64,000 nucleotides of DNA. It comes from Lobulomyces angularis. Its lineage: Eukaryota; Chytridiomycota; Chytridiomycetes; Lobulomycetales; Lobulomycetaceae. The DNA is taken from NCBI GenBank assembly GCA_027604685.1, contig JADHYX010000057.1, positions 11,269 to 75,268 of the forward strand. The letters run 5' to 3'. Shown one piece after another: positions 10,218-22,256 of this stretch; the first letter of the stretch is position 1; every line of letters begins with the position of its first letter. The notes beneath the pieces were generated by a model, which was not told where the DNA came from, made no database searches, and saw only the letters and a program-made list of their open reading frames with translations. A program made the position numbers and the translations under genes.

Positions 10218-12964
10218 CTATTTCATTGAAAACCCAGCCGACCATCCAATAGCCTTCTCCAATTTTTGCTCTAATTTGAACTTACTGGAATAATTGTATA
10301 TGCAAACTTGATTAAAACTAAAAAAAAAAAAATTCATTTGATTTGTTGATTTTACATTCTTTTTAAAAAATTACCAAGTATGAGATATTGGTAACTTTTC
10401 GGAATCCTAAAACAAATAATAATAAAAAAAAATAATTATTAAAATTCAAAATATTTAAAAATTTAATACCTCCCCTAAACAACTCAATTTGAATTTCATA
10501 TTCTGAATTCCAGTGGCTAAGAAAAAGGTTTAACTCAACTTGAATAATTATATTTACCAGGAATCCGATCAGATCCAGTTGCGAACAGTAAAAATTTTTT
10601 TTTAGTTTCGATTGAATATGAGTTTAGAATTGACCAAAAATCTTTTATAATATAGCTGTTGTTTGGGAAACTAAAAATAAGTTGTTAAACAATCAAACAA
10701 AATTTAGGAATTAAAACCCTTCATATTCAGTTACGCTTTCAAGACCTTTTAAGTCTATATCAGTTCCACCAACCACCATTAACTCGATCTCTTCTGCTCG
10801 AAATAAACTTAATGGGTTTCCTCCACAGACATGGTAAAATCCACTTTTGAAAGCTTCAAATTGATCGTGAACCGATGTATTAAAGATATAATTTACGTAT
10901 AAATTTACATATTCTATTTTGTTTTCGTGTGTAACGGGTATCAAATGGCCATTAGGAACAAAAGGAACTAGTAAATTTAAAAAAAAAAAAAGGAATGAAA
11001 CTTTAAACACAACCTGTTACGGTTTCACCAAATTTTTGATAAGATGCTTCAAACGTTAAACAAAATACATCTTCTAAATCAGGCTCAGAATACTCCAATA
11101 ATTGTTTTAATCCCTTGCCAACCTGAGGTTTTAATATCAACAAGTCATCTAAATTAGGTTTTCCACCAAGTAACTTCTTGTAGCATGCAAGTGGAAAGTG
11201 GACATTTAAAATTGTTGAGTTATATATAGCTAATCCAATTATGGTTCCAACCAATAAAAATTCTCCATGACTTTCAAAGCTTGCTACCAAATAAATTAAA
11301 TTTTAATTTTTACATCGATGAAAAAGTATTTTTTTACCAGGGTTAAACCAACAGAGTTGAGAATCTTCATCAAATGTAAACATTCCAAATTTTTCCGAAA
11401 ACAAATCTCTCACCAACAACTGAAACCATTCTTTTGTTAGTCCTCCAACATCAACACCTTCCTCATCAGCTGTAATACCAATGAAATATTTAAATGAATT
11501 TGAATAAATTTTTTAAACAAATACCAAATTCCTACAAAAAAAAAAATTAGTTATACAAATTTTTATCACACTCACAATTCTTAATTTTTTTTTTAAATCT
11601 ACTTCATGAGCGCTAAGCTGATTTAGACTATCTTGTATCAAATAATCCCTTCTTATTCTAAACAAAAAAATAGGACAATTAGTAAAATGATTCTCGAAAA
11701 TTACCGTAACGTCAAAAATGGATCTATTAGTTGGTTTCGTGTAGCTGTTCTTAAAAATGCTTCTTTGAACTTTATTCCCATTTGCCGCTTGGCATCTTGA
11801 TCAAGAATTTTTATTTTTCCGCCTAAACTGATCAAAAATGGATATTGACAAAATGCAAAGTGGTTTGATCTTTCCTTTTGCCAATCAGAAAAATCCTGAA
11901 TAATATCCAAGTAATCCACTATTTTAAAATTAGTTATAATCATATTTTGAAAATACCTGATATGTTATAAAAATTCGATAGGGATATTTTTTCTTCCCTT
12001 TTATTGTTTGCTGCGACTAAAATAAAAAAAAAGATAAAAATTTTAAATTGAAAAAATAATGTTTAAGATACAGTAAAGCGCCATGACTTTGCTGCAGCTT
12101 TTCACCCTTAGGATTAAAATAAAACATAATTAGTACTGATTTAATTTATCAAATGCACATTTCTTTTTACTAAACATTTACCTCCAATCATGAGGATACT
12201 CGTTTCTAACCGACATTAATAATTTGGTAATAATTAAATTGCATCTATCAACTCTTTCTAAAAAAATCGGTAGGCTCAATGATTTAAACCACTGAACTAC
12301 CGTTGAGTGTAAAGCGTTGTTCTGTAAAAATGCAAGCAATCCAAAAACTTTTGTGAGTAACAAAATTTCTTTTTCCTGGTTAATTTTCGGAAGTGGATAT
12401 TCTAGTATAATGAAAATAAATCGGATATCATGAATTGTAACTAGTCTCCTAAGATAATTTTTTTTAAGTATTTATTTTATGAATTGCATATAATAGTTAC
12501 TTTCCGGGCCTGTAAGAAACAATAAGTGATTAAATGAATTAAATAAATTTTAAATTCAATACCTTGTCAGTAAAGTTAAAAATTTTTCTGTCAAGTCTAT
12601 ATTTTGTAAAGAAAGTCTTCTAAATTCTTCCCTTAATGCAACAAGATCAAATTCGGAATCATCATTTGAGGGGAAGGCAGAATTTAATAACTCCTGATAA
12701 ATGGGTTAAAAGGAACAGTAAAAAAATTTACCAAATTTAACCAAAGATCATTAGGTTGCTTTAATGGTATTAAATCAGTAATAGTTGAACAAACGGTACA
12801 TCTAAAGGCAGGTACTGTGTTAGGATACGACAACAAATTGTCACAACACATACAAGTACCATTGATCTATTTATCAAAAAAAATTAAACAATGATAGCCA
12901 ATAAAACTACCATTATTGGTTGCGACGGTTGCTGAATCCCATGCGAACTTGGAAAATTTTGCAT
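10218..12964 (-). CDS. HECT-type E3 ubiquitin ligase, Hul4-like
   Basis: HECT ubiquitin ligase with 17 exons: 12911-12964, 12732-12866, 12563-12693, 12501-12509, 12182-12448, 12072-12106, 11957-12016, 11705-11918, 11576-11657, 11525-11531, 11338-11469, 11014-11283, 10718-10967, 10558-10670, 10470-10516, 10375-10406, 10218-10317. The N-terminus has a small zinc-ribbon-like module (CMCCDN...FRCTVC), as in fungal Hul4 proteins, followed by the armadillo-like linker with FAFCQYPFLISLG. The HECT domain shows EEGVDVGGLTKEWFQLL, the N-lobe EFLLVGTIIGLAIYNS, and a C-lobe with catalytic Cys in LPISHTCFNQ, ending six residues after the usual aromatic region (GWSAGFSMK). About 660 residues, shorter than yeast Hul4. 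It should transfer ubiquitin from an E2 through a thioester on that Cys. Two exons are only 9 and 7 bases long; the second completes the conserved HECT motif start. Confidence 0.93.
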
Positions 12965-13918
12965 AATGCAAAATTAAAGCAATATTCAAATTTTTTTTTT
13001 AAATAAATTATTTAATTTCTACTCAACTTAGAAAATTCCTTGAATGTTCCAAAATCAAATTTTAATATCTATAAAATGATTTATTTTTGAAAAATATTAA
13101 AGAAGTTTGCTGACAGTTTGTTTAACAATCAAAACAGATTATTTAAATAAAAATAAAAATAGTTCTACTCCCTTCAACTAGAAGATATGACATTCCAACT
13201 TTAAAAGAAATTCAATATTTTTGAAAGGAAGAAAGTTAATAATTGGGAACTCTGGTAAACCAAAAATGAAAAAGTAATTAAATTTTTTAGTACTTTTCAA
13301 GATTGAAAAAAAAATTGAGTTTATACTGCCTTGAATTACTGAGATACTTTGGAAGCGATTACCCTATTAATCTGTTTTCGGTCACATTATGAAAAAAAAT
13401 TAACAGCAAATTTCCAAAAAGAATGAACCAAAAGAAAAATAGGAAACAGAAAGCAGTGATATTTCCAAAAAGATTCTGTATAAAAGATTACATTTGGAAT
13501 TGTCAATGTTTTACCCTTTCCTTTAGACGAACACAGCAGACTGTAGTTCCAGAATTACTTAGTTTATTGAAAAATTTAAAACGGAACCCAAAATGCTAAA
13601 AGTGAAGTATTATTATCAAAATTAGATGATGTAAATCTGAAAAATAAATAATTCCTAAAGTAAATTTGGTGGTGGGGAATACTACACTAGTTTTAGAAAG
13701 ATTGACTAAAATAAGGTTTTCGAAGTATGCATTAAAGCTGAATAGCTATCTCGTGTGGTTAATGAATTTTAACATCCTTTATATAACGTTGCTGTAAAGC
13801 AAATTGACTTGGGATTTACTGGATGATTGTGTAACATTTCAATAACCCTTGTTTAAAACATAAAATAATTCTTTTGCCAATTAGTATAATAAAATTTTAA
13901 AACGTTGACTATCACAAA
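12965..13918. other. Divergent intergenic region with a possible gene remnant
   Basis: About 950 bases between the divergently transcribed HECT ligase and importin alpha genes, so it holds both promoters. The first 400 bases are AT-rich with nothing recognisable. The middle holds a short coding-like stretch described separately; the last 250 bases show nothing further. Confidence 0.5.
13423..13599 (+). pseudogene. Possible small gene or remnant, 58 codons
   Basis: An ATG at 13423 opens 58 codons with balanced composition (starts MNQKKNRKQKAVIFPKRF, later QQTVVPELLSLLKNLKR), unlike the Lys/Asn/Phe noise of this DNA. Immediately after, another frame reads NAKSEVLLSKLDDVNLKNK to a stop. The two pieces would join after a frame change without obvious splice sites. 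I cannot name a family. It may be a decayed gene or a small real one with an unrecognised intron. Confidence 0.25.
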
Positions 13919-15827
13919 ATGACGAGTAGATTAAGTAATTTTAAGAATAGAGGTGATATGCAGCAAGACGAACTGCGCAGAAGAAGAGAAGATGCTGCTG
14001 TTGAAATTAGAAAACAAAAGAGGCTGGAATCTTTGGCGAAGAGGAGAAATATTCCTTTAGGTAGTGAAAATCAGTCAGAATCTGAAGATGAACAACCTAA
14101 GTCTTCTCAATCCAATCAGGTATTTGTTGCTTTTTTACATTTGCTTAAAAAAATTTCATTCATAATTGAAAGATAAGTGCTCAGCTTCCAGAGATGGTTG
14201 CAGGCGTTTTTTCTGCTAACGAAGCTTTACAGTTGGAGTCTACTTCTAAATTTAGAAAATTATTATCAAAGGAGCGAAATCCTCCAATTGATGAAGTTAT
14301 ACACTGTAATGTTATTCCTAGATTTATCGAATTTTTATAGTTGAGTTTATTGTATAAATATTTTATCTAAGGCTTTAAATTCTTTAGCTCCACAAACTCT
14401 ACACTTCAATTTGAGGCAGCTTGGGCTTTAACTAATATAGCATCTGGTTCTCCTCAACAAACCCAGGTAGTAATTGATTCTGGTGCAGTTCCTGTATTTA
14501 TACAGCTACTATCGAGTCCAGCCATGGATGTAAAGGAACAAGCAGTTTGGGCGCTTGGTAATATTGCTGGAGATTCCCCTAGATGCAGGGTATTTTTTTT
14601 AATATAAAATTAGTGTCCTACTTAATGAATTTATATAAAGGATTACGTTTTAAAAGAAGGTGCATTGAAACCACTCCTGGGTATTTTAAATGAAAGTCAA
14701 AATAACTTGTCGATGTTAAGAAATGCTACTTGGTATTTGATAAGAATAGAAACGTTAAAACCATATTAATTATATACTATTAGGACTCTGTCTAACTTTT
14801 GTCGTGGGAAAAATCCTCAGCCTGAATGGTCATTGATTTCTCCTTCTCTACCTGTTTTAGCTAAGCTAATATATGCTCATGATGAAGAAGTATTAACTGA
14901 CGCATGTTGGGCTATATCATATCTTAGTGATGGAAGTAACGAAAAAATTCAGGCCGTCATTGAATCAGGGATATGCAGAAGATTAGTTGAGCTGTTATTG
15001 TAGAAATTAAAAATATAATACACTTTTAAATACTGTTTACTAACTTTTGCTGCTATAGACATCCATCATATCATGTGCAAACACCAAGTTTAAGGTCAAT
15101 TGGAAATATTGTCACAGGCGATGATGTTCAAACCCAGGTGGTTATTAATAGTGGTGTGTTAAATGCACTGTTAAGCCTTCTAAATAGTCCTAAGGATACA
15201 ATTAGAAAGGAGGCTTGTTGGACTATTTCAAATATTACTGCTGGCAATGCTCAACAAATACAATGCGTTATTGATGCCAATCTCATTACCCCTCTAATTG
15301 ACATTTTGAATCGTGGGGATTTTAAAACAAAACGAGAAGCTTGCTGGGCTATATCTAATGCAACTGCTGGATCTGTTCAACAAAACCCAGATATTATCAA
15401 GTTTGTTGCTTTTTTTTTTCATAATGGTAAATTAACTTTCTTTTTTAGGTTTTTAGTTAACCAAGGCTGCATTAAACCATTATGTGATTTGCTTACCTCT
15501 GGGGACGCAAGAGTAATTCAGGTAGCTTTGGATGGTCTTGAAAATATTTTGAGAGTAGGGGAAACTGAGCGACATCTAACTAATCAAAACCAAATGTCTG
15601 TTTACATTGAAGTCGCTGATGGTGTCGACAAAATAAATCAACTGCAGATGCATGATAATCAGGATATTTACAAGAAAGCGTACAATATTGTGGACACGTA
15701 CTTTTCAAACGATGATGAGGATGATGATTTGGTTCCAGAGGTTAATGCCGAAGGTGCGTTTACTTTTAAGGAAGATGCTAATTTGAACGGCGACATTCCT
15801 CAAGGAGGGTTTAACTTTCAGTCATAA
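13919..15827 (+). CDS. Importin subunit alpha (karyopherin alpha)
   Basis: Nuclear import adaptor that binds classical nuclear localisation signals and importin beta. Seven exons: 13919-14119, 14173-14339, 14388-14589, 14641-14732, 14784-14999, 15059-15400, 15449-15827. The N-terminus is an importin-beta-binding domain with the arginine cluster [16 protein letters not shown]. Then come armadillo repeats carrying the cargo-binding W-N signature in [60 protein letters not shown] and [12 protein letters not shown]. The tail is acidic ([10 protein letters not shown]), as in yeast Srp1 and animal importin alpha. Some donors are unusual (GTTGAG at 14340, GTAGAA at 15000) but both restore the repeat sequence. 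The 48-base intron at 15401-15448 is open and a multiple of three, so reading straight through gives an extra Phe-rich insert. About 530 residues, normal for the family. Confidence 0.96.
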
Positions 15828-15953
15828 CATATATCCTTATTTAATTGTTATTACATTTCTTTAATTAAATTAAGTAGTTTTTGGTGCTTTTGTTTCCATT
15901 ATATTATATGTTGTTTTAATTTATTTATAAAAAATTTTTTAAACTTTTTTTAC

Positions 15954-17317
15954 ATGCCATTTTCCAATAACTTTCATCGACTTTCCATATTTATTTCTAC
16001 CTCTGTTTTTAATCCATACATAAACCTTGCTTTTGAGGAATAGTATGTATAGATTCACATTAATTTTGTTAATGCTAATTTTATAGTTTATTAATAAATT
16101 CAAAGTCCTTGTATACTTTATTTTTATACCGTAATGAAAGGTCTGTTATCATAGGAAGAAATCAAAACCCATTTAAAGAAGCAGATTTAACGAATAGCAA
16201 TTGTTTACTGGTTAGGTGGATATATAAATACATATTTAAAATCTTAACAATTAATTTAATAAATTCATTAAAAAAAAAAAAAATACCAAAACCTACAATT
16301 TGTTAACAAAATGAATAATTATAAAAATAATGAATAATAGACGAAGAAGTGGAGGAGGAACTGTATATCATGATGAAGGAAATTCAAATTTTTGTGTTAT
16401 GATGCCGAGATTAGAATTCACTCGTAGAAAGAATGCAGTAATGGTATCAAATTCACTAAATAGATTAGGATTAGATACGCAAGTAAACGATAGACATGAC
16501 ATAACTTTAGCGAATAAAAAAATTAGTGGTAGTGCTTTCAAAGTGATAAAAGAAAGAGCATATCATCACGGAACCATGTTGATAGATTCTGATTTAAAAC
16601 AAATTTCAGGTTTGCTTACTGGAAAAGATAATATAATTGGAAGAGGAGTTGGCAGTGTAAAGTCCGAAGTTACAAGGTTGAGCGACTATTCCAAGACCAT
16701 AACTCATGACTTATTTAGTAAGAGTTTAATGAAAGAATTTATAAAAACTTATCAAAGAGAGGACTCTAAATTAATACTTGATACTGACAATGATGGAGAA
16801 TTTAATTTATTGGAATTTTCAAATTCAAATGACATTTTTGTTAAGGAATTGACTATGAAAGATTTTAATAGCTCTAAGGAGTTGAATTCAATATATAATG
16901 AACTAAGTAGTTTCGACTGGATTATTGGACAGACTCCGGATTTTATTGAAACTAGTGAAAAATTTGATTTTTATTGGGGTCAGCTCCAGTTTAACTTAGT
17001 TGTTAAGGAGGGGTTGATTTTTGACTTTGACTTCAAGGGGTTTGAAGTTGACCCTTATGTTCAAGGGATAGAGATTTTGGAAATTTGCGAAATACTTAAA
17101 GGTTATTATTTTTAAAATATTTTGGAAATCCATCTATATATTCGGATTGATTTTAAAACTATTAAAAAAATTTTTTTTTTGTTGTTTTTTAATGAAAGGA
17201 GTGCGATATTCCACCTCTGAAGTACAACGAAAAATTTTTGATTCTGGTTTAGAAATTAGTCAAGAAATGAAAGAATTTGTAAATGCTTTAGCAAACATGA
17301 TTAATTTTGATCATTAA
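15954..17317 (+). CDS. Lipoate-protein ligase (LplA/LIPT family), probably mitochondrial
   Basis: Attaches or transfers lipoyl groups to E2 subunits of 2-oxoacid dehydrogenases and the glycine cleavage H protein. Four exons: 15954-16042, 16087-16215, 16341-17101, 17199-17317. The first exon starts MPFSNNFHRLSIF, a plausible mitochondrial presequence, and reaches NPYINLAFEEY, the usual family start. Exon 2 carries RNERSVIIGRNQNPF. The splice into exon 3 creates the signature VRRRSGGGTVYHDEGNSNF. The catalytic lysine loop KISGSAFK follows, then RAYHHGTMLID. The last exon adds a C-terminal helical segment (GVRYSTSEVQRKIFDS). The ATG at 16330 lies inside the intron and is not the start. Whether it activates free lipoate or transfers lipoyl from another protein cannot be told from sequence. 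Confidence 0.93.
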
Positions 17318-17456
17318 TTTTTTTAAATAAATTTAAAAATTTTTGCTTTATATAAGTTATTTAAATTACATTTTGAAAAAAAGAATTACATAATAGAAGA
17401 AAAATTTATAGCATAATTTGTAAAGTTCAATTTCATTTTCATTAAAAAAAGTTTCA

Positions 17457-20354
17457 TCAAAAATATGATGCAGCGGAAGGTCTATTTCGGTCTTCATCGT
17501 CATCATCATCACTCATTGCGCTATCGCCAGTTTTTTCTTTTACTTTCTTAATTTTTTTTTCATTCCAAGTATCTTTAGCATCTTCTTCTTCTCCAAAACT
17601 CAATTTCACCTTTTGCTCAATTTTTTCACCCCTTTTCCTTTTTTTTTTTGAATCAGTGGTATCTTTTTCTTCATTGCTAATTTTTTTTTTTTTTCTAAGT
17701 TCTTTTTTTCTAAATTTTGGTTTAAAGTTAGACTCTGTCAGACTAGAATCTACAACATCGCATTTCTCTACAACTGCCATAGTCGAATCTATAATTGCTT
17801 CATTACCAAGAGTAGAACTATTTGTTGAAGCAAAATTGTCTTTTGAAAAAACTTCAAGATTGTCTTTCTTTTTATTTTCATTTTTTGTAAGAGGAATTTT
17901 CTCAATATCAGAATCGTCTGTATCAGAATCAGAATCAGAGTTAGCAAAAATTGCCTTAAATATATCCATTGCTATAAAATATTGATCAATGTTAATTTAA
18001 AATAAATATAAATTTTCAATTTCCCACATGGTCGTCCTTTAACAATTTCATTTTCAGCAAGCATTTGCATATTGGCTTCCTCTTCTTTACTGGCATCATC
18101 TTCCAATTCTTTTATCTCCTTCTTAGATTTGCCCTCATAATAGATTCTATCTCTCTCACTAAGTATTTAAATTAAATTTAAATGATTAAGAGCAATTTAA
18201 AAAAAAAAAACAAAAAAAATAAAAATTACTTGATAATTTCCAGCATCGCCTCCTTGTTTAGAACATCAATTTTATCAAGTTTATCTCTTGGGTCGACCTT
18301 GTCTACTGGTTGAAGACCAGAATCAGGTTTATTAGGAAAAGGATTTTTTACGTTAAATCTAAAGTAGTTAGTACAAAATATCTGAAAGTAGGAACCTCTT
18401 TAACAGCAGTCTAGAAGGAACCCACTCCTTAGTCGTTCTCTTCGGTACAAATTTAGATTTAGTAGGAAGTTCTTCTGTTCCTTGACTGGTAAACTTTGAG
18501 GCCATAAAATCTGTTTAAGGTTAGTAAAATTAAAATCTGAGTTTAGTAAGGAAAATGCTCATTTTTGTATATACTAGATAAAGGCTTGAACATTTTTCCT
18601 GCTTTTATAAATTCTAATTTTTCATGTTCAATGTTAGCTAAGGTAAAGCTCTTTACATAGATTAAGATTACATTAGGTTATCAAATTTAAATTTTAAACC
18701 TCAGGAATATCAACTACTTCAGTTTTTAATAATCCTGCTGAAAAATTTAAAAAGTTTTTATATCGTAATTGTTTAGCTGGATCATTTTCAAACGGAATGT
18801 ATCCTTTCAAAGCTTCCAGCGCAGTTTTTTTATCCAATTTTTGAGTTGTTTCCGCTTGTGAATCTATTTTACTAGTTTTTTTGTTAACCAATTCTTTAAT
18901 TTCATTGATTTTGTCTTGAGTTTTTGATGATATCATTTCAAACAACTTTCTCTCAGGGGCATTAATTTTTTCCTCGCCAAGTAGAACTCGTCTGCTTTCT
19001 GGGTCATGCTTCGCAGTTGGTATAGCAGTGACATTAATTGGTGGGTTTGGTTTGAAATCATTCGGAGCACTAAATTGTGCTCCGTAAACAGTAGGAATAA
19101 TTTCTTTTTTTGCAAATACAAATCCTGGTAAAATTTGTTTTCCATCAAATCCAGTTTCCAGTTTTTGTTTTAAGTTAGCGCTTTTTTTTTGGGAAATTTT
19201 TAATTTTTCTTGTTGCTTTTGGTGCTCTTTAGTGTTTTCATAAATATCATAGTCATTCATGTTAGTATTTCCATATAAATCCATTTCATCGCCTTCATCA
19301 TCTTCATCAAATACACTTGGTACTTCGTTAGTAAAAAAAATTACCAAATTAAATGGTTTCTTTCATACCCTAAACCAAAACCACCACCTTTGATCCCCAA
19401 GAAGGTTTTTTCAGTATTTTCTCTATTATTTTTCACAATGTTAAATTCAGGAGCATATAGTTTTGGATCATAACCCAAACCTAAATGATCCTTTTTTGAT
19501 TTTAGCAATTCTTTCTTGATAGAAACTTCCTTTGGAGCAAATAAGAGTTCAGCCGCAGTAACATCATTTTGATATTCTGAAAAAATTATTTTCAGTTAAT
19601 TACAAGATCATGCATCTTAAATACCTTTCCTTTTTTTCTTAACTCCGATTCCTTGTCCTTCCCTCCAACCAAGTTTCTTTAACAATTCTACACCTAATAC
19701 AAAATTATTGACATCTCATTGTATAATCTGCAAAAAAATCAAACATACCAATACTTGAACTCGGTGGACCCAAAAAGAAATCCTTAAATTTACTTTTATC
19801 AAATAAAATTTTGGTGGTAGTTTCAGAGTGATTGTTGTTATTTTTTGTGGTTTCAAGAAAGTTAATGTTTTGTAACTTTTCATTATATGTATCTTTTGAA
19901 GAAGACTGAAATTTATCATTAATTTGAATTTCATTTTTTTTCTGAAAAGCATCCAAATCTTCTTCATCCATGAAATCCTCTGGCTTAAAGTTATATTTGC
20001 TGTTTATTTTATCTTCAGAAGACAAATCTTTTTTAGAAACAAAAGCTGAAGGCTGCCAGCCTTCCTTTGATCCGACAGTGTTAAAATATCCTATTTTTTA
20101 AAAATTTTTGTATGAATTATCAAATTTTGTTGTTTTTGAAGAAATTTACCAGCACTAAATCCACCTACAGTCAAAAAAAAGGTTTAATCGAACACTTAAT
20201 TAATAATATAAATACCAGTGAAAGCTCCATGTAGTCTTTTTTTCCCACGTTCATCTCTTACTTCTTGTTTATGTAGTGGTAAAAATTTATTTTTATCTTT
20301 GTTCTTAACTTGAGTTAAATCTACTACTAATTCAGTTCCAATTTTATTTGACAT
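17457..20354 (-). CDS. G-patch domain splicing factor, GPATCH1-like
   Basis: Homologue of GPATCH1, a spliceosome-associated G-patch protein thought to activate a DEAH-box helicase. Eleven exons: 20216-20354, 20150-20164, 19749-20090, 19625-19687, 19369-19576, 18700-19315, 18575-18650, 18396-18510, 18230-18358, 18028-18158, 17457-17971. The N-terminal family motif FTGGFSAGYFNTVGSKEGW is complete only with the 15-base second exon. The G-patch follows (ELLKKLGWREGQGIG), then GGGFGLGVFDEDDEGDE, KMFKPLSNFMASKFTS, a KRFNVKNPFP block and the C-terminal RPSMDIFKAIFANSDSDS. The end is Lys/Glu/Ser-rich, as expected for a nuclear factor. The acceptor for exon 6 is taken at 19315 because the nearer one at 19326 gives a stop. 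About 790 residues; nuclear. Confidence 0.93.
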
Positions 20355-20810
20355 TATTCAATTAAAGATCTATTTTCAAACGAAGTTATTAAATAAAGTT
20401 TTGATTATTTTTGAGCATTCAAATTCGCAGTGAAATTAAGAAAAAATTTATAAAATTTATAGCAAAAACATCAAAACACAAGGAAAAACAAATAACAAAG
20501 AGATTCTTAAATATATGAAGCAGCATTGTATTTTTTTTTAAATGAATATATGAAGTAGCACTGTACTTTTGGTAATATGAATAAATGAATGATTTAAAAA
20601 AACAAAATAATGTCTATATTTCTACAGTAGGTATTTAATTTTGTATGATGTACTCTCTAATTCTGAAAAAAATATTTTTTTTCTTTTTTTCATCAACAGC
20701 ATCTGGCTTCCAGTTTCCTCTATTCGCAGTGAATTTTTGAGTAGACCACCAACCTTACAACAAGAAATAAAAAAAAATTCAATAAATAAAAAGATTTTTT
20801 TTTCTGTATT
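20355..20810. other. Intergenic region between two minus-strand genes
   Basis: About 455 bases. It contains the promoter of the G-patch gene and the 3' end of the MARVEL gene. Two imperfect copies of ATATGAAGYAGCAYTGTA occur near 20513 and 20549. No coding potential is evident. Confidence 0.5.
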
Positions 20811-21841
20811 CTACAAACCATAAAAATATATATCTCTTACACCTAAAATCGAATAGAATTAAGTTATTTAATTAAAAAATGTATGTGGAAATTTACCTTG
20901 AATAAAAGTTGTACTAAACATAAAGGCGCTTAAATAACCGAAAGCCCAGCAAATCTAAAATCAAACTTTAAGAAAAAAATATTTGCAATTATAAATTAAC
21001 ACCTTCCAATTAGGAGTTTCCAAAATTTGACGTCTGTTAAAGTCTTTTCGGACTCCATCATTAAAAATAGTTATTGTGCCATCAGCTTTTGAAATTTCAA
21101 ATGTTCGTTTAAAAAAAAAAAAATTAAAGAAATTGTTCTTACGTGGATTATAAAAAGCCATAGCGGTACTTGATGATAGCCACAGTCCCACATAAAGCAG
21201 GTCTACCATAACTTCAACCCTACTAAACCTTTTATGACGATGAGCTAAAAATGAAAAAAAACTGGCTAAGAAAAACAAATTAGAAAAATTAATTATGTAC
21301 GTGGAACGCCAAGGAAGGCAGGGTAACTATACACAAAAAGTGAAGAAAAACTAACTAACAGTGCAGAGATTGCTACTAAGCACATTATGGATAGTCCAGA
21401 CAAACTTAAATCACTGTAGAAACCTAATAATTGTTAAAAAAAAAAAAAGTGCAGTTTAAACTATACCATCATTAACTGCTACAGATACTATTGCTAAATT
21501 TGTGAAGGCACCAATGGCGAAAACCAATTGAAAAATCCTAAATTTAAACCTTTTTTTTTTAATAAATTTTAGTTTTCAAATTTAAAAAAAAAAATTAATT
21601 TATATAAAAACATTAATTCAATACAAGGATATTATTAAAAAAAAAAAAGAGTTGATAAATTGAAAAATAAATTGGGAACAAAATTAAAATGTAATTTTGG
21701 TTTAAATTAAAGTTATTTATAAAGAGCATATATTTATAGCTACCGTGCTTCTTTCATAGTATCTGAGATTAAAGGCTTTGGGGTAGACCTTGTATAAAGA
21801 AATATATTATCCTTATCATAGTTCTTCCTTCGTATACTCAT
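20811..21841 (-). CDS. MARVEL-like four-pass membrane protein
   Basis: About 200 residues from roughly seven exons; the first is 21744-21841 and the last ends at 20811. After a short basic cytosolic start (MSIRRKNYDKD) come four hydrophobic segments: IFQLVFAIGAFTNLAIVSVA, LSIMCLVAISALLVSFSSLF, VEVMVDLLYVGLWLSSSTAM and ICWAFGYLSAFMFSTTF. The basic AHRHKRFSRVE loop between TM2 and TM3 and the overall spacing match MARVEL-domain proteins of fungi (Nce102-like and relatives), which sit in plasma-membrane domains. An additional loop after TM3 (DGTITIFNDGVRKDFNRR) looks like a non-membrane insertion. The very last exon, encoding only ten residues, is the least certain. The gene is divergent from the GT61 gene. 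Confidence 0.7.
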
Positions 21842-22256
21842 TTGAGAAGAAGCGATTTTGAAAAATTTGAAACAATTTTAGAATTTGCCACAAGATTTGC
21901 TGAAATAAAAAGGACCCAAGAACACATAACTGTTTCATGAAATTTGTATAAGTTCAGCGGATCAAACGGTAGAGCATTCACAATAGCATTACTAGTGTAG
22001 TTATTATTTCCATCTTCTTTTGGTTATTTTTGATGTGGTAAAATGTTGAAAACAGAATCATTGTTGTTATAAAAGAAAAACTCTAATTCCTGTTGCAGTT
22101 GAGGTAGAACATACGTTAACCTGATTAAAAAAATGCATAAAAGTGAGAAATCCAAGTTAGAAAACCATAAAGTGAGAAGTGTTTTTCATTGAAGTAACAT
22201 CAATTATGGCTTAAAATATTTTTTACGCCTTAATCTTGCTAAAATAAAGATATTCT
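21842..22256. other. Divergent promoter region
   Basis: About 415 bases between the start codons of the MARVEL protein (minus) and the GT61 enzyme (plus). Composition is slightly less AT-rich than introns. No recognisable element was found; it must hold both promoters. Confidence 0.5.

Noticed and set aside
16330..16340. ATG at 16330 as the start of the lipoate ligase
   Set aside because: It lies in the last bases of an intron; splicing at 16340 joins the GGGTVYHD motif to upstream exons with NPYINLAFEEY, giving a full-length family member.
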